Assembly: GCA_050295975.1 (NCBI GenBank)
Contig: JBNKQR010000007.1
Location: forward strand, 7,277 to 71,276
Direction of reading: 5' to 3'
Length of the DNA stretch: 64,000 nucleotides
Source: JAPHTQ01 sp050295975
Lineage (GTDB): Bacteria; Pseudomonadota; Gammaproteobacteria; Thiohalomonadales; Thiohalomonadaceae
A model generated the notes under the pieces. It saw only the letters and a program-made list of their open reading frames with translations, was not told the origin of the DNA and ran no database searches. Positions 61,518 to 64,000 of this stretch are shown one piece after another; positions within the stretch are counted from its first letter, which is position 1, and each line of letters begins with the position of its first letter. Both the position numbers and the translations under genes were made by a program.

Positions 61518-62918
61518 CTACTCAAAATCCCCACCCGCGAATTGATCGTGGGCCAGGTTCTCAAAACGGGTGTATTTGCCGAGGAAGGCGAGACGGCTCA
61601 TGCCGATGGGGCCGTTACGTTGCTTACGAATAAGGATCTCCGCGGTGCCCTTGGCTGGACTCTCCTCGTTATAGACCTCATCGCGGTAGATGAAGATGAT
61701 CACATCGGCATCCTGCTCGATGGCTCCCGATTCACGCAGGTCAGACATGACCGGGCGTTTATCGGGCCGTTGCTCCAGTGAGCGGTTGAGCTGCGACAGG
61801 GCAACCACCGGCACATTCAACTCCTTCGCCAGCCCCTTCAGGGAGCGGGAGATTTCGGAGATCTCGGTGGCCCGGTTCTCCTTGGAGGAGCCGGGCGAAC
61901 CCTGCATCAGCTGCAGGTAGTCGACCACGATCATCCCCAGGCCATGCTCACGCACCAGCCGGCGGGCACGGGAACGCAATTCAGTTGGGGTCAGGCCAGG
62001 GGTGTCATCGATGTAGATAGGTGCCTCGGAGAGGATACCCACCGCCGAGGTGAGGCGCGGCCAGTCATCGTCGTCGAGCTTACCGGTACGCAGCTTGTGC
62101 TGGTCGATGCGCCCCAGCGAGGAGAGCAGGCGCATTGCCAACTGCTCGCCGGGCATCTCCATGGAGAAGACCGCTACCGGCTGCTGTGCCTTAACCGCTG
62201 CATATTCGGCGATATTCATGGCAAAGGAGGTTTTACCCATAGAGGGTCGTCCGGCAATGATGATCAGATCGGAACGCTGCAGGCCGGAGGTCTTTTCGTC
62301 GAAATCGTCGAAGCCCGTAGGGACGCCAGTTATCGGGTTGTCCTGGGTAAAGAGGTAATCGATACGCTCCACCGCCTGGGTCAACAGCTCCTTCATGCCG
62401 ACGAAGCCACGCTTGCCACGGTTACCCTGCTCGGCGATCTCAAATACGCGCCGTTCGGCATCATCCAGTAGTTCAGTAACGTTACGCCCATCCGGATGGA
62501 AGGCGTTGTCGGCGACCTCGTTGGCCACCTTGATCAGCTGCCGCAGTACTGAGCGCTCACGGACGATGGCGGCATAGGATTTGATATTGGCGGCGCTGGG
62601 GGTATTACCGGCCAGTGCGCCGAGATAGTTCATACCGCCGACGTTCTCCAGCTCACCCTTCTTGTCCAGTCGCTCGGCCAGAGTCACCACATCGAAAGGG
62701 GCACTTTCAGAGGCCAGATGGGCGATGGCAGAGAAAATCAGGCGGTGGTCACGGCGGTAGAAGTCGGTCTCGATGACCAGGTCACTGACCCGATCCCAGG
62801 TCGCGTTGTCCAGCATCAGGCCGCCAAGCAGAGACTGCTCCGCTTCAATTGAGTGGGGCGGGAGTTTAAGGGCCTCAGTGGCCGCGTCGCGGTTGAGTGG
62901 AACCAGGGTTTCCGGCAT
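61518..62918 (-). CDS. dnaB: Replicative DNA helicase DnaB
   Basis: Hexameric replication-fork helicase. 466 aa: N-terminal primase-binding domain (PHSIEAEQSLLGGLMLDNAT), RecA-like motor with Walker A GRPSMGKTSFA and motif LSQLNRSLEQRPDKRP. No intein. ATG 62918 has GAGACTGAAA upstream; a longer reading to 62957 is not needed. Confidence 0.97.
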   Translation of the reverse strand: MPETLVPLNRDAATEALKLPPHSIEAEQSLLGGLMLDNATWDRVSDLVIETDFYRRDHRLIFSAIAHLASESAPFDVVTLAERLDKKGELENVGGMNYLGALAGNTPSAANIKSYAAIVRERSVLRQLIKVANEVADNAFHPDGRNVTELLDDAERRVFEIAEQGNRGKRGFVGMKELLTQAVERIDYLFTQDNPITGVPTGFDDFDEKTSGLQRSDLIIIAGRPSMGKTSFAMNIAEYAAVKAQQPVAVFSMEMPGEQLAMRLLSSLGRIDQHKLRTGKLDDDDWPRLTSAVGILSEAPIYIDDTPGLTPTELRSRARRLVREHGLGMIVVDYLQLMQGSPGSSKENRATEISEISRSLKGLAKELNVPVVALSQLNRSLEQRPDKRPVMSDLRESGAIEQDADVIIFIYRDEVYNEESPAKGTAEILIRKQRNGPIGMSRLAFLGKYTRFENLAHDQFAGGDFE

Positions 62919-63096
62919 TTTCAGTCTCTTGTCGTGCAACAGCGGGATGCGATGCACCAGGAGTTAGAGGATGCCCAAGGGGACGACATCTGTAAAGCGC
63001 GGAATCGCCGCCGGCGCACCTTGCAGTAGCCGCGGCAATCGTTCGTCCAGAACATGCGCCGCACCACCACTCAGGGTGGCGCGGCCGGGCATGGCT

Positions 63097-63546
63097 TTAC
63101 TCAGCAACCACCGTGATTTTAACGGTCTGCTCTACATCGTTGTGCAGCTGTACCATCAGGTCGTGCTCACCAGTGGTGCGAATTGGGCCTTCGGGCATTT
63201 TCAGCTCGCTCTTGCTCACTTCTACACCACCAGCTGTCAGGGCATCGGCGATCTCGGCGGCAGTAACAGAACCAAACAGCTTACCTTCCTCACCAGCGTT
63301 AGCAGCGATGGTCACACCACCCAGCGCGGCCAGCTTCTCTGCACGGGCAGTGGCCTCGGCGATTTGTGCTGCAACCTTGGCTTCCAGCTCAGCGCGGCGC
63401 TCTTCAAACTTGGCCACGTTGTCCTTGGTTGCCATAACAGCCTTTGCCTTGGGCAGAAGGAAGTTACGGGCATAGCCGGATTTAACCTTGACCTGATCAC
63501 CCAGGTTGCCCAGGTTGATTACCTTTTCCAACAGAATTACATCCAT
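63097..63546 (-). CDS. rplI: 50S ribosomal protein L9
   Basis: 149 aa from ATG 63546 (MDVILLEKVINLGNLGDQVK), with the G-rich KSGYARNFLLPKAKAVMAT and a long helix to the C-terminal domain. GAGGTGGG upstream. The gap 62919-63096 to dnaB shows no gene. Confidence 0.98.
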   Translation of the reverse strand: MDVILLEKVINLGNLGDQVKVKSGYARNFLLPKAKAVMATKDNVAKFEERRAELEAKVAAQIAEATARAEKLAALGGVTIAANAGEEGKLFGSVTAAEIADALTAGGVEVSKSELKMPEGPIRTTGEHDLMVQLHNDVEQTVKITVVAE

Positions 63547-63603
63547 CGTTCCCACCTCGTTTACTTTGTCTGTCCGCAGCGTGCGACCTGCGCCGCAAAC
63601 TGC

Positions 63604-64000
63604 CTAACCGTTATCGGCCCCACCTTTGATGGCAAAGAGCCGGCGAAAATCAAACCAGTTGTCCATTGCGCCGATAAATCCCAGCAGCAACAGCATGTGT
63701 CCATTGGCAACCAGCAGTAGCAGATAGAGCGCTGCCAGCCAGCCGTTATTAAGCTTGCGCAGGCGCACCAGGTTATGTGCCACAGCCAGGGCCTGAATCA
63801 CGAAGGGCACCAGTAACACCACAAAGATGTCCTGGAACAGCAGCCCGCCAAAACCCAGGGCAAACAACAGCAGTACCACCAGAAGCCCGAGGGCAGGGCT
63901 CCGTCCCAGGCGCAGCTGGCGAAACTCCTCGCCAAATCCGCCCGGATTGTAGAGCAGTGCCTGCCACCAGCGCCCCAACAGCAAGCTACCGATAAGGCTG
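63604..64000 (-). CDS. DUF2232-type membrane protein, 5' part outside window
   Basis: C-terminal 131 codons of a hydrophobic protein with three or four membrane helices (LGLLVVLLLFALGFGGLLF, IFVVLLVPFVIQALAVAHNL, LYLLLLVANGHMLLLLGFIG). A DUF2232 (YybS-like) protein lies between rpsR and rplI in many gammaproteobacteria. The frame is open at the right edge; the true start is beyond. Confidence 0.75.
   Translation of the reverse strand, partial: SLIGSLLLGRWWQALLYNPGGFGEEFRQLRLGRSPALGLLVVLLLFALGFGGLLFQDIFVVLLVPFVIQALAVAHNLVRLRKLNNGWLAALYLLLLVANGHMLLLLGFIGAMDNWFDFRRLFAIKGGADNG

Noticed and set aside
62971..63720. 249-codon plus-strand open frame
   Set aside because: Covers rplI on the other strand; no domain and no ribosome-binding site.
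1..64000. CRISPR arrays, insertion sequences, prophage genes, toxin-antitoxin pairs
   Set aside because: Looked for by eye on both strands; no regular spacer arrays, transposases, phage genes or defence cassettes were seen.

Overview
The window is chromosomal DNA of a polarly flagellated gammaproteobacterium. It shows the FlrA/FleQ-FlrB-FlrC sigma54 flagellar cascade, E. coli-like gene orders (recA-recX-alaS with csrA-tRNA-Ser(GCU)-tRNA-Arg(ACG), ffh-ypjD-yfjD, rpsP-rimM-trmD-rplS, xerD-dsbC), and AddAB-type rather than RecBCD-type break repair. The mix suggests a Chromatiales-like or sulfur-oxidiser/symbiont lineage, but that placement is inference. No phage, insertion sequence, integrase or CRISPR array is visible.

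Region 1 (1-26.7 kb) is a flagellar and chemotaxis block, almost all on the minus strand: flrC (cut by the window edge), flrB, flrA/fleQ, fliT, fliS, fliD, flaG, fliC, then flgLKJIHGFEDCB, a YcgR-like PilZ gene, flgN, flgM, flgA, and cheV-cheR on the plus strand. The promoters can be read directly. Near-consensus sigma54 sites precede flrB, fliD and flgB, and sigma28 sites precede fliC and flgM. A fourth sigma54 site drives a plus-strand TPR-sulfotransferase gene that sits between fliC and flgL.

Region 2 (26.7-36.3 kb) holds tRNA-Arg(ACG), tRNA-Ser(GCU), csrA, lysC, alaS, recX and recA, then a divergent BrxR/CapW-like WYL regulator, thpR, pncC, a small unknown gene and a PilZ gene. All three tRNA genes of the window (the third is tRNA-Arg(CCU) at 21.9 kb) are followed by a hairpin-rich element that ends in a second copy of that tRNA's own 3' end. 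The hairpins at two loci keep their shape while their arm sequences differ. This is the most unusual structure in the window.

Region 3 (36.4-50.5 kb) is DNA maintenance and envelope redox: mutS, sixA, addB, addA, dsbC, xerD, ogt and a secreted TPR protein whose first codons overlap an intrinsic terminator. Region 4 (50.5-64 kb) is core translation and secretion (rplS, trmD, rimM, rpsP, ffh), an MBL-fold enzyme, ypjD, a CorB-like protein, FHA and PilZ genes, radA, a small lipoprotein, a Nudix enzyme, alr, dnaB, rplI and a partial DUF2232 membrane protein.
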